Origin: RUG11462 sp036308645
GTDB taxonomy: Bacteria; Bacillota; Clostridia; Oscillospirales; Acutalibacteraceae
Direction: 5' to 3'
Assembly (NCBI GenBank): GCA_036308645.1
Contig: JAXJVH010000007.1
Location: 7,964-71,963, forward strand
DNA length: 64,000 bases
This document shows positions 34,428 through 43,988 of the stretch, piece by piece. A program made the translations under genes and the position numbers. Under the pieces are notes generated by a model. That model was given only the letters and a program-made list of their open reading frames with translations. It was not told where the DNA came from and ran no database searches. Each line of letters starts with the position of its first letter. Positions within the stretch are counted from its first letter, which is position 1.

Positions 34428-35239
34428 TTTATCCTTTTGATTTTCATACTCATACTTCTTATTGCGACGGTAAAAACTCACCCGAAGAAATGGTAAAATC
34501 AGCAATTGATAAAAATCTGAAGGCGATTGGATTTTCGGGACATTCTTTTACAGAGTTTGATAAAAGCTACTGTATGAGCGAAGAACAAACCGAAAAATAC
34601 ATAGCCGAAATTACTGCGCTTAAAGAAAAATACAAAGATAAAATCTGTGTTTTTTGCGGAATCGAAAAGGATTATTATTCCAAGATTGACGATTCCTGTT
34701 TTGATTATGTTATCGGCTCGGTGCATTATGTAAAAAAGGATGGTAAATATCTTGATATTGATTTAAGCACCGAAAATTTTTGCGATAATGTTACCCGTTT
34801 TTTCGACGGTGATTTTTATGCTTTCTGCGAAGCCTACTACAAAAATGTTGCCGATGTTTATAATAAAACCAAGTGTGATATTATAGGGCATATTGACCTT
34901 ATCACAAAATTTAACGAGGGCAACGCCCTTTTTGACGAATCGGATAAAAGATATACCGATTCGGCGATTTTTGCGGTTGACGAACTGCTGAAAAACGACG
35001 TTATCTTTGAAATAAACACAGGCGCAATTTCACGAGGATATAGATTGAAACCCTACCCTGCAATGTTTATTTTAAAGCGTATTTTTGAAAAGAAAGGCAA
35101 CATTATTCTTTCAGGCGATACCCACAGCAAAGAAAATTTGTGTTTTCAATTTGATAATGCGACAGATTATATAAAGTCGGCAGGATTTAAAACGATAAAA
35201 GTATTAACCGATAAAGGGTTTATTGATTATAAAATTTAA
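34424..35239 (+). CDS. hisK: Histidinol-phosphatase, PHP family
   Basis: A 271-residue PHP-domain phosphatase that removes phosphate from histidinol phosphate. Metal ligands are visible in DFHTHTSYCDG (N terminus), FSGHSF, GIEKDYY, YVIGSVHYV, GHIDLI and LSGDTHS. The start is GTG, overlapping hisIE (GTGA), with an AGGAG site inside the end of hisIE. It completes the pathway, so all the enzymes from PRPP/ATP to histidine are encoded in this one operon. Confidence 0.92.
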   Translation: MIYPFDFHTHTSYCDGKNSPEEMVKSAIDKNLKAIGFSGHSFTEFDKSYCMSEEQTEKYIAEITALKEKYKDKICVFCGIEKDYYSKIDDSCFDYVIGSVHYVKKDGKYLDIDLSTENFCDNVTRFFDGDFYAFCEAYYKNVADVYNKTKCDIIGHIDLITKFNEGNALFDESDKRYTDSAIFAVDELLKNDVIFEINTGAISRGYRLKPYPAMFILKRIFEKKGNIILSGDTHSKENLCFQFDNATDYIKSAGFKTIKVLTDKGFIDYKI

Positions 35240-35281
35240 TTTTTTAATTAAACCGTAACCGACTACAAAAATAACACACTA

Positions 35282-35313
35282 AAAAAGCCTCACAAAAATG
35301 TGAGACTTTTTTT
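35282..35313. terminator. Bidirectional terminator between the his and arg operons
   Basis: The stem AGCCTCAC/GTGAGACT (35286-35307, one mismatch) has A's on the left and TTTTTTT on the right. It serves the his operon on the plus strand and the carB-dapF end on the minus strand. Confidence 0.85.
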
Positions 35314-35319
35314 GATTTA

Positions 35320-38300
35320 TCAATATTTAAACGTACCCTCGTAAACCATAACGGCATTGCCTGTTAGCGTGATACCGTCGTCGGTATAATTTACGGTAAG
35401 GTCGCCGCCTTTCACCTTTACGGTGATGTCTTCGCCTTTGTTGCAAAATCCGTTTTCCACCGCTGCAACAACCGCTGCACAAGCACCTGTACCGCAAGCG
35501 AGCGTTTCGCCGTTTCCACGCTCATAAACACGCATTTTAATGGTGTTTTTATTAACCACCCTAATAAATTCGGTGTTGATTCTTTCGGGGAAAATCTCCG
35601 CATTTTCAAACTGAGGCCCTACAGCTTCAATATCAATTCCGTCTACCCTGTCACAAAAGACTACGCAATGCGGATTGCCTACAGACAAACAGGTAATATT
35701 ATAATCATTACCGCCGATTTTAACAGGATAATCAATTACCTTGTCAATATCAAGCGTGCAAGGCAACGACTTTGCATAAAGGTCTGCCTTGCCCATTGAA
35801 ACGCTGACGGTTGTAACCATACCGTCACGTGTATAAACATCTAAATTCTTAATGTTTCCCGCCGCTTCTATTGTCATACGTTCTTTTTTGACAATTTCCT
35901 TATCATACAAAAACTTTGCAACGCAGCGAATGGCGTTTCCCGCCATTTTACCCTCCGAGCCGTCGATATTAAAAATTCTCATTTTAGCGTCGGCGATTTC
36001 GGATTTTTCAATAAGCACTATTCCGTCGCCGCCGATTCCGTAATGGCGGTCGCAAAGGCTTACGCACAGCGATTCTGGACAGGTGATACTGCCGTCAAAG
36101 TTATCAATAAAGATATAGTCGTCGCCCGTACCCTGCATTTTAGAGAATTTATACTCACGCTTTTTATCACGCATTTTGTTAATATCGACAAGTTCGGTGT
36201 TCTGTCGGTTAAAACGGCTTGCAATAATATCAGCGAGCGCATTCGCCGTATCAAGCGAAGTAAAGCAGGCGACCCCGTGAATAAGCGCTTTTCTGTGAAG
36301 CGCAATATAATCGTCTAATGTTTCATCAAAAAGTGCGCCTGTGTAAACAATATAACTGATTTTTTCGCTCTCGATAAGCGGGAAAAAGTCATTTTTAGTT
36401 ACTCGTGTAACGCTTATTCCAAGTTGTTCCACCGCGTCGGCGGTATCGCTTGTAGCGTATATTTTCATTTTAAGGTCGTCGAGTTTTTTAGCAAGCGACA
36501 CGATTTCAAGCAAATCATGATTTTCAACGCTGATAAGCACGCCTACATCATCTGTAACCGACGGTGATTTTATCTTAAATCCTGCGGAAGTAAGACCTTT
36601 GAAAAGTCCTTCCGTCAATGTTTTACCTATGCCCAAAACCTCGCCTGTTGATTTCATTTCAGGTCCGAGATACGAGTTGACGTCGGTTAATTTTTCAAAT
36701 GAGAATACCGGCACTTTTACTGCGAAATACGGCGGATGACGGTAAAGACCGCTGCCGTAACCCAAATCGCATAATTTTGCGCCTGTCATAACCTTTGTCG
36801 CAAGGTCGACCATAGGCACGCCCGTAACCTTGCTGATATAAGGAATTGTACGGGAAGCACGAGGATTTACCTCGATAATATAAAGTTCATTTTGATAAAT
36901 AAGATACTGAATATTGACAAGTCCTTTAGTGCCTAAGGAAAGAGCTAATTTTTCAGAACTTTCTACGATTTTCTTTATCATTCTGTCGTCAATATTGTAC
37001 GGCGGATAAACCGCAATAGAGTCGCCCGAATGAACGCCTGCACGTTCAATATGCTGCATTATTCCCGGGATTAAAACTTCTTCGCCGTCGGAAATAACGT
37101 CAACCTCAAGTTCCGAACCGCTCATATATTTATCAACCAGCACAGGATTTTCAATGCCTGTAGATAAAATCCTTTCCATATAGCGGATTACCTGACGCTC
37201 ATCATAAACAATGCACATATTCTGACCGCCGATAACGTAAGACGGGCGCAGAAGAACGGGATAACCCAAAGTTTCGGCGGCTTTTAAAGCCTCGGCGGTT
37301 GTCATAACGCCCATACCGCGCGGTCTTTTAAAACCGAATGTTTCAAGCAGTTCGTCAAACTGCTCTCTGTCCTCTGCCTTATCAATACCCTCGGCAGATG
37401 TGCCGAGAATTTTTATTCCGTTTTCGTGCAAATATTTTGTGAGTTTAATAGCGGTCTGACCGCCGAAAGCAACCACAACGCCGACAGGCTTTTCAACCTT
37501 TATGATGTTCATAACGTCTTCTTTGCAAAGCGGTTCAAAATAAAGTCGATCCGCCGTATCATAGTCGGTTGAAACAGTTTCGGGATTGTTGTTCACAATA
37601 ACAACGTCATAGCCTAACTCTTTTAAAGTCCAAACGCAGTGTACCGATGAATAGTCGAACTCAATACCCTGCCCTATGCGGATAGGTCCTGAACCCAAAA
37701 CCATAATTACGGGTTTACCGCTTCGTTTAAATGAACGAGCCTCGCAAATTTCATCATAACTTGAATAAAAATACGGCGTTTTGGCGTCAAATTCAGCCGC
37801 GCAGGTATCAACGATTTTATAAACTGCGTCACGATGAAAATTAAATTTAAAGCCGCAAAGTTTTTTGAGCGATTCATCGGTATAACCGTATTTTTTGCCT
37901 TTAAGATAATTTTCTTCGGTTAAAGGTTTGTTCTCGATTTCCTTTTCAAAATCGGCAAGATTTTTTAGTTTATACAAGAAGAAACGGTCGATTTTTGTAA
38001 TTTCAAAAATCTCATCAACCGAAACGCCGTTTTTAAGTGCCTCAAAAACAGTAAAAATTCTACGGTCGTTTACATCCTGCAAACGCTCTTTCACGCTTCT
38101 GTCGTCAAGCGGCGGAGCATTAAGCGTATCGAAAGAGATTTCAGCACCTCTTACCGCTTTCATAACGGCGGTTTCAAAATTATGCCCTATCGACATAACC
38201 TCGCCCGTAGCCTTCATTGCAGTACCGATTTTTCTCGTAGAGCCCGCAAACTTGTCAAACGGCCATTTTGGGAATTTTACTACAACATAATCGAGCGCAG

Positions 38301-39342
38301 GCTCAAAGCAAGCGCAGGTTTTACCTGTAATATCATTCTCGATTTCATCAAGAGTATATCCCAATGCAATCTTTGTAGTGATTTTTGCAATCGGGTATCC
38401 GGTTGCTTTTGAAGCGAGTGCAGAAGAACGTGAAACACGCGGATTTACTTCGATTACCGCATACTCAAAACTATCGGGATTTAATGCAAACTGGCAGTTG
38501 CAACCGCCCTTAATATCAAGCGCCTGAATAATGTTGATAGAGGCGCTTCGCAACATCTGATATTCTTTGTCGGCAAGCGTTAATGCAGGAGCGGTTACGA
38601 TAGAATCGCCCGTATGCACGCCTACGGGGTCAAAGTTTTCCATTGAACAAATCGCAATGGTATTGCCGACGCCGTCACGCATTGTTTCAAACTCGATTTC
38701 TTTCCAGCCTGCAATATATTTTTCAACTAAAATCTGCGTAATCGGTGAAGAATCAAGTCCCGTTTTTGCAACGGTTTTCATTTCCTCTTCGTTATAAGCG
38801 ACGCCGCCACCGCCACCGCCTAATGTAAAAGCAGGACGTATAATTACAGGGTATCCTATCTTATTTGCCACTTCTAACGCAGTTTCAATATCATTAGCAA
38901 TATCCGACGGAATACAAGGCTCTCCGATAGAATCCATTGTCTGCTTAAATAAAAGCCTATCCTCCGCCTTGTCAATCGCCTCGGCGTTTGTACCGATTAA
39001 ACGAACATTGTGTTTTTCCAAAAAGCCTTCCTTGTCAAGTTCCATAGCAATGGTAAGGCCTGTCTGTCCGCCAAGCCCTGCAAGAAGCGAATCAGGCTTT
39101 TCTTTTTCAATAATTCTTTTAATAGTTTCGCTTTCAAGCGGTTCAAGATAAATTTCATCGGCAAGTGCTTTATCGGTCATAATTGTCGCAGGATTTGAAT
39201 TTACAAGCACAACATTTATACCTGCCTGTTTTAAAACTCGGCAGGCTTGTGCGCCTGCATAGTCAAACTCCGCCGCCTGACCGATAACAATAGGGCCTGA
39301 ACCGATAACCATTACTTTTTTAATCGACTTATCAAGCGGCAT
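35320..39342 (-). CDS. carB-dapF: CarB-DapF fusion: carbamoyl-phosphate synthase large subunit joined to diaminopimelate epimerase
   Basis: One open frame of 1340 codons. Residues 1 to about 1058 are a complete CarB with both ATP-grasp halves (GSGPIVIGQAAEFDYAG, later GSGPIRIGQGIEFDYS), the oligomerisation region and the C-terminal allosteric domain ending in TELVDINKM. From about 1065 it continues as a complete DapF of about 276 residues: KMQGTGDDYIFID, the first catalytic Cys in GNAIRC (about 1140) and the second in LACGTGA (about 1283). The linker is only 5-8 residues. The methionine at the joint (codon 36172-36174) has no ribosome binding site before it, so separate translation is unlikely. 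The start forms TAATG with carA. CarB makes carbamoyl phosphate for arginine and pyrimidines; DapF makes meso-diaminopimelate for peptidoglycan and lysine. Confidence 0.93.
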   Translation of the reverse strand: MPLDKSIKKVMVIGSGPIVIGQAAEFDYAGAQACRVLKQAGINVVLVNSNPATIMTDKALADEIYLEPLESETIKRIIEKEKPDSLLAGLGGQTGLTIAMELDKEGFLEKHNVRLIGTNAEAIDKAEDRLLFKQTMDSIGEPCIPSDIANDIETALEVANKIGYPVIIRPAFTLGGGGGGVAYNEEEMKTVAKTGLDSSPITQILVEKYIAGWKEIEFETMRDGVGNTIAICSMENFDPVGVHTGDSIVTAPALTLADKEYQMLRSASINIIQALDIKGGCNCQFALNPDSFEYAVIEVNPRVSRSSALASKATGYPIAKITTKIALGYTLDEIENDITGKTCACFEPALDYVVVKFPKWPFDKFAGSTRKIGTAMKATGEVMSIGHNFETAVMKAVRGAEISFDTLNAPPLDDRSVKERLQDVNDRRIFTVFEALKNGVSVDEIFEITKIDRFFLYKLKNLADFEKEIENKPLTEENYLKGKKYGYTDESLKKLCGFKFNFHRDAVYKIVDTCAAEFDAKTPYFYSSYDEICEARSFKRSGKPVIMVLGSGPIRIGQGIEFDYSSVHCVWTLKELGYDVVIVNNNPETVSTDYDTADRLYFEPLCKEDVMNIIKVEKPVGVVVAFGGQTAIKLTKYLHENGIKILGTSAEGIDKAEDREQFDELLETFGFKRPRGMGVMTTAEALKAAETLGYPVLLRPSYVIGGQNMCIVYDERQVIRYMERILSTGIENPVLVDKYMSGSELEVDVISDGEEVLIPGIMQHIERAGVHSGDSIAVYPPYNIDDRMIKKIVESSEKLALSLGTKGLVNIQYLIYQNELYIIEVNPRASRTIPYISKVTGVPMVDLATKVMTGAKLCDLGYGSGLYRHPPYFAVKVPVFSFEKLTDVNSYLGPEMKSTGEVLGIGKTLTEGLFKGLTSAGFKIKSPSVTDDVGVLISVENHDLLEIVSLAKKLDDLKMKIYATSDTADAVEQLGISVTRVTKNDFFPLIESEKISYIVYTGALFDETLDDYIALHRKALIHGVACFTSLDTANALADIIASRFNRQNTELVDINKMRDKKREYKFSKMQGTGDDYIFIDNFDGSITCPESLCVSLCDRHYGIGGDGIVLIEKSEIADAKMRIFNIDGSEGKMAGNAIRCVAKFLYDKEIVKKERMTIEAAGNIKNLDVYTRDGMVTTVSVSMGKADLYAKSLPCTLDIDKVIDYPVKIGGNDYNITCLSVGNPHCVVFCDRVDGIDIEAVGPQFENAEIFPERINTEFIRVVNKNTIKMRVYERGNGETLACGTGACAAVVAAVENGFCNKGEDITVKVKGGDLTVNYTDDGITLTGNAVMVYEGTFKY

Positions 39343-40400
39343 TATCGGTCACCTCCCATTAAATCAATGAATCTGTCAAATAAAAATGCGCTGTCGTGCG
39401 GTCCTGAACAAGCCTCGGGGTGGAACTGCACCGAAAAAGCATTAAATTCGGGATAATCAACACCCTCAACGGTGTTGTCGTTTGCATTAACAAAACTAAC
39501 CTTGCCGTTTTTAAGATTATCACCGACTACTGCATATCCGTGATTTTGACTGGTAATAAAAGTTCTCTTTCCGAATACTTCCTTTACAGGCTGATTAGCT
39601 CCCCTGTGACCGTATTTAAGTTTAACGGTTTTAGCGCCGTTGGCAAGCGCCAAAAGTTGATGACCGAGACAAATACCGAAAAGCGGAACTTTGCCGAAAA
39701 GTTTTTTAATCACATTAATTTGTTCTGTATTCTCGGCAGGGTCGCCCGGTCCGTTTGAAAGCATTACGCCGTCGGGATTTTCCGCTAAAATCTGCTCGGC
39801 AGTATAAGTGCAAGGTACAACTTTAACCGTACAACCACGCTTGTTAAGTTCACGAATAATATTACGTTTTGCGCCGTAATCAATCAATGTAACCTTATAT
39901 TTTTCATCATCCGCCGATACGGTATACTCCTTTTCGGTGGAAACGCTTTTTACCGCGGCGCATATCTTATAATCTATAATATCGTTAAGGTCGCTCGGTA
40001 TTTCGCTGCATATAGCGGCATTCATTACGCCGTATTCACGAATTGTTTTTGTTATCTCTCTTGTATCAACGCCGTAAATACCCGGAATACCGTGGCTTTT
40101 TAAAAACTCGTCAACGCTCTGTTCACATCTGAAATTAGACGGATTTTCGCACCATTCTCTTACAACGTAGCCTTTAACAGAGGGATTGCCCTCAAAATCA
40201 TCACTGCATACGCCGTAGTTTCCTATCATCGGGAATGTCTGCAATACAATCTGACCGTAGTAACTTTCGTCGGTAAGCGTTTCAACATAACCGCAAACGC
40301 CTGTTGTGAAACAAAGTTCACCTATAGCGCCGTTTTCAGCGCCGAAACCGTACCCTGAAAAAACCTGACCGTTTTGTAAAACTAAATATGCTTTTCTCAT
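39342..40400 (-). CDS. carA: Carbamoyl-phosphate synthase small subunit
   Basis: A 352-residue glutaminase subunit. The N-terminal CPSase domain (about 1-150) precedes the class I amidotransferase domain with nucleophile Cys in GICLGHQLLALA and the His-Glu pair in QFHPEA. It passes ammonia to CarB, whose start codon overlaps its stop by one base. It lies 4 bases after argF, so it belongs to the arginine operon. Confidence 0.96.
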   Translation of the reverse strand: MRKAYLVLQNGQVFSGYGFGAENGAIGELCFTTGVCGYVETLTDESYYGQIVLQTFPMIGNYGVCSDDFEGNPSVKGYVVREWCENPSNFRCEQSVDEFLKSHGIPGIYGVDTREITKTIREYGVMNAAICSEIPSDLNDIIDYKICAAVKSVSTEKEYTVSADDEKYKVTLIDYGAKRNIIRELNKRGCTVKVVPCTYTAEQILAENPDGVMLSNGPGDPAENTEQINVIKKLFGKVPLFGICLGHQLLALANGAKTVKLKYGHRGANQPVKEVFGKRTFITSQNHGYAVVGDNLKNGKVSFVNANDNTVEGVDYPEFNAFSVQFHPEACSGPHDSAFLFDRFIDLMGGDR

Positions 40401-40404
40401 AAAA

Positions 40405-41400
40405 TTAGTCCTTGTATCCTAAAGTTGCCGCCATTACGGCTTTTATAGTGTGCATTCTGTTTTCTGCCTCTTGGAAAACGATTGACTGCTCCGACTCAAA
40501 CACTTCGTCGGTAACTTCCATACACTCACGACCGAAACGCTCGCCCATTTCTTTGCCTACCTCGGTTTTAAGGTCGTGATAAGCAGGAAGGCAGTGCATA
40601 AACACGGCTTTATCGCCTGCGTTATCCATTAACGCTTTATTAACCTGATATGGGGAAAGTTCATTTATTCTTTCTTCCCAAACCTCTACAGGCTCGCCCA
40701 TTGAAACCCAAACGTCGGTATAAATTACATCCGCGTTTTTTGTGGCTTTCATCGGGTCTGTTTCAAATTTAATCACAGCGCCTGTTTCTTTTGCTATGCT
40801 TTCACATTCGGCAATTAAAACCTTATTTGGAAAATATTTTTCAGGAGCGCAAGCGGTAAAATTAAGACCCATTTTAGCGCAACCAACCATAAGCGAATTG
40901 CCCATATTGTATCTTGCGTCGCCCATATAAACAAAATTTATGCCTTTTAAATAACCGAAATGCTCTTTTATAGTTAAAAAGTCGGCAAGAATTTGAGTTG
41001 GGTGAAATTCATTTGTAAGACCGTTCCAAACGGGTACGCCGGCAAAAGCCGCCAACTCCTCAACAATTTCCTGACCGAAACCTCTGTATTCTATTCCGTC
41101 AAACATTCTGCCCAATACCCTTGCGGTATCGGCAATAGATTCTTTTTTTCCAATTTGTGAGCCCTGCGGGTCAAGATAAGTAACGCCCATACCAAGGTCA
41201 CGAGCCGCCACCTCAAAAGCACAGCGAGTTCTCGTAGAAGTTTTTTCAAAAATAAGCGCAATATTTTTACCTTTTAATTTGTCGTGAGCAATACCGTTTT
41301 TCTTTTTAGCCTTAAAATCTGCCGCAAGGTCAATAAGATGTTCTGTTTCTTCGCTTGTAAAATCAAGCAATTTTAAAAAGTTTCTGTTTTTTAAGTCCAT
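40405..41400 (-). CDS. argF: Ornithine carbamoyltransferase
   Basis: A 331-residue enzyme that makes citrulline from ornithine and carbamoyl phosphate. The carbamoyl phosphate loop STRTRCAF, FHPTQILADFLTI, the ornithine-site SMGE loop and HCLPAYHD are all present. The catabolic form has the same motifs, but the neighbours show the biosynthetic role. It is 12 bases after argD. Confidence 0.95.
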   Translation of the reverse strand: MDLKNRNFLKLLDFTSEETEHLIDLAADFKAKKKNGIAHDKLKGKNIALIFEKTSTRTRCAFEVAARDLGMGVTYLDPQGSQIGKKESIADTARVLGRMFDGIEYRGFGQEIVEELAAFAGVPVWNGLTNEFHPTQILADFLTIKEHFGYLKGINFVYMGDARYNMGNSLMVGCAKMGLNFTACAPEKYFPNKVLIAECESIAKETGAVIKFETDPMKATKNADVIYTDVWVSMGEPVEVWEERINELSPYQVNKALMDNAGDKAVFMHCLPAYHDLKTEVGKEMGERFGRECMEVTDEVFESEQSIVFQEAENRMHTIKAVMAATLGYKD

Positions 41401-41412
41401 TATTCTTTCTCC

Positions 41413-42570
41413 TTATTCGCAAGCCTTTTTAATAACTTCAACCGCTTTTTTCAATGTTTCAAACGGAATATTAAGCGCAGGCAAAAGTCTGATTTTAGTC
41501 TTTGCTTTAAGCACGCTGACGCCGTTTTCAAGGCAGATTTTAAGTATATCGCCTGCGTCTTTTTCGGTTTCAATGCCAATCATAAGTCCCATACCGCTGA
41601 CAGACTTTATTCCATTTGCGCCGTTTAATTCATTAAATATATAGTCGGATTTTTCCTTAACCTCGCCTAAAAGTTTATCGTCAATTCTTGATAAAACATT
41701 TACAGCCGCCGCACAGCATATCGGATTTCCGCCGAAAGTTGAGCCGTGCGAACCCGGAGTAAACACATCTTTACATTTATCAAAAAGCATTGTCGCACCT
41801 ATCGGCAAGCCGCCTGCAAGACCTTTTGCGGTTGATACTATATCGGGGCGGACGCCGTAATTCATATAACCGTAAAGTTTTCCTGTTCTGCCGTTGCCTG
41901 TCTGTACCTCGTCAACTATCATCAAAATATCGTTTTTCTCGGCGATTTCGTTAATTTTATCAACAAATTCTTGATTAAGCGGTAAAACACCGCCCTCGCC
42001 CTGCACGGTTTCAAACATTATCGCAATAACATTGTTCTCTTTTACGGCTCGCTCCAAATCAGCGCAGTCGTTGGCCTTTGCGTGAACAAATCCGCCTGTA
42101 AGCGGTAAAAAGTCATTATGAAAAACGTCCTGACCGGTTGCCGCTAAAGTTGTGATTGTTCTGCCGTGGAACGAATTTTCGAGCGTTAAGATAACGCCGT
42201 CCTTTATTCCTTTATTTTCAGCGTATTTTCTTGCAGCTTTTATCGCACATTCGTTAGCCTCTGCTCCCGAATTGCCGAAAAAGACCTTTTTAGCGCCTGT
42301 TTTTTCACAAAGCATTTTTGCAAGCGTTACGCAAGGCTCTGCGTAGTAAAGATTTGAAGTATGCTGAAATGCGTCTAACTGCTTAATTACGGCGTCTTTC
42401 CAACTTTCATCACAAAAGCCGAAAGTATTTACGGCAATTCCCGTACCCATATCTATATACTCTTTGCCGTTTTCATCATAGAAAATACTGCCTTTTCCGC
42501 TGACAATATTAATATCAAAACGGGCATAAGTATCGGCAATATATTTTTTGTCGTCCGATTTAACGCTCAT
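41413..42570 (-). CDS. argD: Acetylornithine aminotransferase
   Basis: A 385-residue class III PLP aminotransferase. It has NSGAEANECAIKAARKY, the SFHGRT loop, the VDEVQTGNGRTG segment and the PLP lysine in STAKGLAGGLPIGA. I start it at the ATG at 42570, whose first base is the last base of the argB stop (TGATG). An AAGGAG site lies inside the end of argB; an in-frame TTG one codon earlier is less likely. Confidence 0.94.
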   Translation of the reverse strand: MSVKSDDKKYIADTYARFDINIVSGKGSIFYDENGKEYIDMGTGIAVNTFGFCDESWKDAVIKQLDAFQHTSNLYYAEPCVTLAKMLCEKTGAKKVFFGNSGAEANECAIKAARKYAENKGIKDGVILTLENSFHGRTITTLAATGQDVFHNDFLPLTGGFVHAKANDCADLERAVKENNVIAIMFETVQGEGGVLPLNQEFVDKINEIAEKNDILMIVDEVQTGNGRTGKLYGYMNYGVRPDIVSTAKGLAGGLPIGATMLFDKCKDVFTPGSHGSTFGGNPICCAAAVNVLSRIDDKLLGEVKEKSDYIFNELNGANGIKSVSGMGLMIGIETEKDAGDILKICLENGVSVLKAKTKIRLLPALNIPFETLKKAVEVIKKACE

Positions 42571-43433
42571 CAATATTTCTCCTTAACTACCATTGTGCCT
42601 ACGCCCTCGTCGGTAAGCATATCAAGTAAAACCGCATGCGGTACTCTGCCGTCCATAATAGTAACTTTGTCAACGCCTCTGTCGATTGCGTCGATACAAC
42701 ATTCAACCTTTGGAATCATACCGCCTGAAATGATTTCCTGATTAAACAGTTCCTTTGCCTGTTTTATATCAACAAGCGGAATCAATGAATCGGGATTATC
42801 CTTATCGTGTAAAATTCCCGCAATATCGGTCATTAAAATAAATTTATCCGCACTCATTGCACCTGCAATATATGCCGCCGCAGTATCTGCATTGATATTG
42901 TAAACATTGCCCTCGTTATCGCAACCGAGCGTTGAAACAACGGGGATATATCCTTTTTCAAGCAAATCAATAATCGGGTTGACATTAACCTCGGTAATTC
43001 TTCCGACATATCCTAAGCGTTCGTCTTTTATTTCAGCCTTTATCATCTGACCGTCGATACCGCAGATACCCATAGCCTTTCCGCCTTTGGTTTCAAGCAG
43101 ATTAACAAGACCTTTGTTAATTTTTCCTGCCAGTACCATCTGCACAATTTCGGTCGATTCCTTATCGGTAACACGAAGTCCGTCTACAAACTCTGATTTT
43201 TTACCTACCCTATTAAGCATATCGGTAATTTCAGGGCCGCCGCCGTGAACTAAAACAACCTTTACACCGATTAATGAAAGAAGAACAATATCCTCCATTA
43301 CCCGTTGTTTTAAATCATCGTTAATCATAGCGTTTCCGCCGTATTTTATTACAACGATTTTTCCGTTGTATTTTTTTATGTAAGGCAAAGCCTCAACAAG
43401 TATATGCGCCCTTTGCGCATTAGATATGTCCAT
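42570..43433 (-). CDS. argB: Acetylglutamate kinase
   Basis: A 287-residue amino acid kinase that phosphorylates N-acetylglutamate. It has VIKYGGNAM, VLVHGGGPEI, VSTLGCDNEGNVYNINADTAAAYIA and SGGMIPKVECC. The length and an extended N terminus fit the arginine-sensitive hexameric form, so feedback control by arginine is probable. It is followed directly by argD. Confidence 0.95.
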   Translation of the reverse strand: MDISNAQRAHILVEALPYIKKYNGKIVVIKYGGNAMINDDLKQRVMEDIVLLSLIGVKVVLVHGGGPEITDMLNRVGKKSEFVDGLRVTDKESTEIVQMVLAGKINKGLVNLLETKGGKAMGICGIDGQMIKAEIKDERLGYVGRITEVNVNPIIDLLEKGYIPVVSTLGCDNEGNVYNINADTAAAYIAGAMSADKFILMTDIAGILHDKDNPDSLIPLVDIKQAKELFNQEIISGGMIPKVECCIDAIDRGVDKVTIMDGRVPHAVLLDMLTDEGVGTMVVKEKY

Positions 43434-43450
43434 AGTACTTATCCTCCGCT

Positions 43451-43909
43451 TTAAAATAACTTTATACTGTAATCGTTATTTTCGTAATTTTTTTCATAAG
43501 CCATTTCGCTTAAACTATCATCATCGAAAACTTTAAAAAGTTCATCAAAATCTTTTGCTAAATTATATTTTTTTAAATCGAATTTATTAATCCACTTCAT
43601 TCTACCCTCATCAGAAGAATGAAGATTTCCTCTAAATTCATTAGTTTTATATAACAAAACAATATATCGGCTAAAATCTTGATTTTCAAATTGCTTTATT
43701 CCACATAGTTTAGGATTTTTGATATAAAGTCCTGTTTCTTCGTAAATCTCACGAACAACAGCATCGTTAAATGATTCGCCTTTTTCAACATGTCCACCGG
43801 GAAAAGCAACCCCCGGCCAATCAGCATCATTTCTATCCTGTACTAAAATCATATTGCCATCATAAATCATACACATAGTTGTAAATTCAGCAAGTATTTT
43901 TCTATTCAT
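43451..43909 (-). CDS. NUDIX hydrolase inserted in the arg operon
   Basis: A 152-residue MutT-like protein. The Nudix box is complete, from GGHVEKGESFNDAVVREIYEETG. The flanking FTTMCMIYDGNMILVQDR and WPGVAFPGGH are typical of 8-oxo-dGTP or related hydrolases. It sits between argJ and argB, where no role in arginine synthesis is known. An inverted-repeat segment lies directly upstream. The gene uses more AT-rich third positions than its neighbours (many aaa, gaa, ttt), which fits later arrival. The ATG has a GGAG site. Confidence 0.88.
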   Translation of the reverse strand: MNRKILAEFTTMCMIYDGNMILVQDRNDADWPGVAFPGGHVEKGESFNDAVVREIYEETGLYIKNPKLCGIKQFENQDFSRYIVLLYKTNEFRGNLHSSDEGRMKWINKFDLKKYNLAKDFDELFKVFDDDSLSEMAYEKNYENNDYSIKLF

Positions 43910-43920
43910 TATACATTTAC

Positions 43921-43976
43921 TCCTAAAAGCTTCAATGAATACCAGCCTCCCTTGCCTAAAGGGAGGCTTTTTAGGA
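43921..43976. repeat. Inverted-repeat segment between argJ and the NUDIX gene
   Basis: Outer arms TCCTAAAA (43921-43928) and TTTTAGGA (43969-43976) enclose a GC-rich stem, GCCTCCCTT (43945-43953) with AAGGGAGGC (43959-43967). The GCCTCCCT core resembles the arms of the element at 3675-3810. On the minus-strand transcript no U-run follows. It may be a short relative of that repeat and a mark of the NUDIX insertion. Confidence 0.55.
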
Positions 43977-43988
43977 TTTTAGCCTGAT

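Noticed and set aside
36150..36180. Possibility that CarB-DapF is two genes merged by a sequencing error
   Set aside because: The frame is continuous and both sides are full length; there is no stop, overlap or internal ribosome binding site. It remains worth confirming with reads.
36040..36320. Open frames on the plus strand opposite the CarB-DapF joint
   Set aside because: They lie antisense to well-conserved coding sequence, have no ribosome binding sites and resemble no family.
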